Of a DNA stretch of 64,000 nucleotides, positions 63,730-64,000 are shown one piece after another. Position 1 is the stretch's first letter; each line of letters begins with the position of its first letter. The notes beneath the pieces are model-generated. The model was not told the origin of the DNA. It did no database searches and saw only the letters and a list, made by a program, of their open reading frames with translations. The translations under genes were made by a program, and so were the position numbers. This DNA comes from CAWKKW01 sp963850345 (GTDB lineage: Bacteria > Acidobacteriota > Terriglobia > Terriglobales > Acidobacteriaceae): positions 124,001-188,000 of the forward strand of contig CAWKKW010000008.1 of assembly GCA_963850345.1 (NCBI GenBank), in the 5' to 3' direction.

Positions 63730-63924
63730 CTACTCAACGATCCGAACCAGATGCGGAATGGCCTTCACCATGCCGCGGATCGAGGGCGTGTCTTCCCGCT
63801 CGACGATCTGGTTGAGCCGGGTAAAGCCCAGACCCTTCACCACCAGCTTGTGCTTCTTGGGCGTCGAGTTCTTCGAGCGGAAATACTCGATGCGGATCAT
63901 CGCTTTCGTTTGATTGTCTGCCAT
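63730..63924 (-). CDS. rpmD: Large ribosomal subunit protein uL30
   Basis: The 64-residue protein has 'AMIRIEYFRSKNSTPKKHKL' and 'LGFTRLNQIVEREDTPSIRG', typical of L30. It starts 2 bases after the rpsE stop in the conserved rpsE-rpmD-rplO order. Confidence 0.96.
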   Translation of the reverse strand: MADNQTKAMIRIEYFRSKNSTPKKHKLVVKGLGFTRLNQIVEREDTPSIRGMVKAIPHLVRIVE

Positions 63925-63926
63925 TA

Positions 63927-64000
63927 CTATAACTCCTGCACTTGCTTGCCGCGAGCTGCGGCCACTTCAGCGCGGTCGCGCAGCTGTACCAGCGCGTCAA
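63927..64000 (-). CDS. rpsE: Small ribosomal subunit protein uS5 (C-terminal end)
   Basis: Only the last 23 residues are in the window: a frame ending 'ALVQLRDRAEVAAARGKQVQ' then EL and TAG at 63929-63927. It fits the C-terminal helix of S5 and the gene order rpsE-rpmD. The rest lies beyond 64000. Confidence 0.8.
   Translation of the reverse strand, partial: DALVQLRDRAEVAAARGKQVQEL

Overview
The window looks like a high-GC chromosomal segment of an acidobacterium, probably of the Terriglobia/Granulicella/Edaphobacter type. The evidence is a TonB-dependent receptor with an N-terminal carboxypeptidase-regulatory domain, paired secreted proteins built from such domains, extracellular beta-propeller (lactonase-like) proteins, a DUF6677-like membrane protein, a short RpoZ-like protein, and housekeeping proteins with lineage-specific tails. 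I saw no tRNA or rRNA gene, CRISPR array, insertion sequence or integrase. The species call is an inference from gene content. Layout: 0-2.7 kb holds two exported beta-propeller proteins. 2.8-7.7 kb (minus strand) is the rplM-rpsI-rpsB-tsf-pyrH translation cluster ending in an acyltransferase. 8-17 kb is a patchwork: a TonB-like protein coupled to an ankyrin protein, small conserved proteins (RpoZ-like, basic, zinc-ribbon), a frameshifted cytochrome P460, two orphan contractile-injection-system genes, and a GntR/SPFH pair with a visible autoregulatory promoter. 17-22 kb is an electron-transfer module: etfB, a small membrane protein, etfA and ETF-ubiquinone oxidoreductase, with an oxidoreductase on the other strand between etfA and the last gene. 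22-25.6 kb has an OmpH/Skp-like chaperone, moaA and a GAF-GGDEF cyclase. 25.8-29.3 kb is a tight three-gene operon (circularly permuted ATP-grasp, alpha-E, transglutaminase). 29.3-34.9 kb holds a secreted protein divergent from a small His/Cys protein plus TonB receptor, then a GNAT and an aldo/keto reductase. 35-39.9 kb carries DUF503-rbfA-nrnA-like, an ArnT-like glycosyltransferase and a two-domain GNAT. 40-48.2 kb (minus) carries two small membrane proteins, an M24 peptidase and the rimP-nusA-infB operon. 48.4-56 kb has a secreted phosphoesterase, guaB, two coupled secreted carboxypeptidase-regulatory proteins and a membrane SpoIIE phosphatase. 56-64 kb (minus) is the spc/alpha ribosomal operon end: rpsE (partial)-rpmD-rplO-secY-adk-map-infA-rpmJ-rpsM-rpsK-rpsD-rpoA-rplQ, closed by a strong terminator. 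The two translation blocks supply protein synthesis. The ETF module feeds electrons from flavin dehydrogenases to quinone, and the TonB and secreted proteins reflect an envelope geared to polymer and metal uptake. An important caution is that at least seven apparent single-base indels are visible: one in the P460 gene, two in adk, three in secY and one at the rplO start. Six of them lie within 2.4 kb of essential genes. Most sit at short G/C runs and those in adk and secY compensate each other, so sequencing or assembly error is the first explanation.
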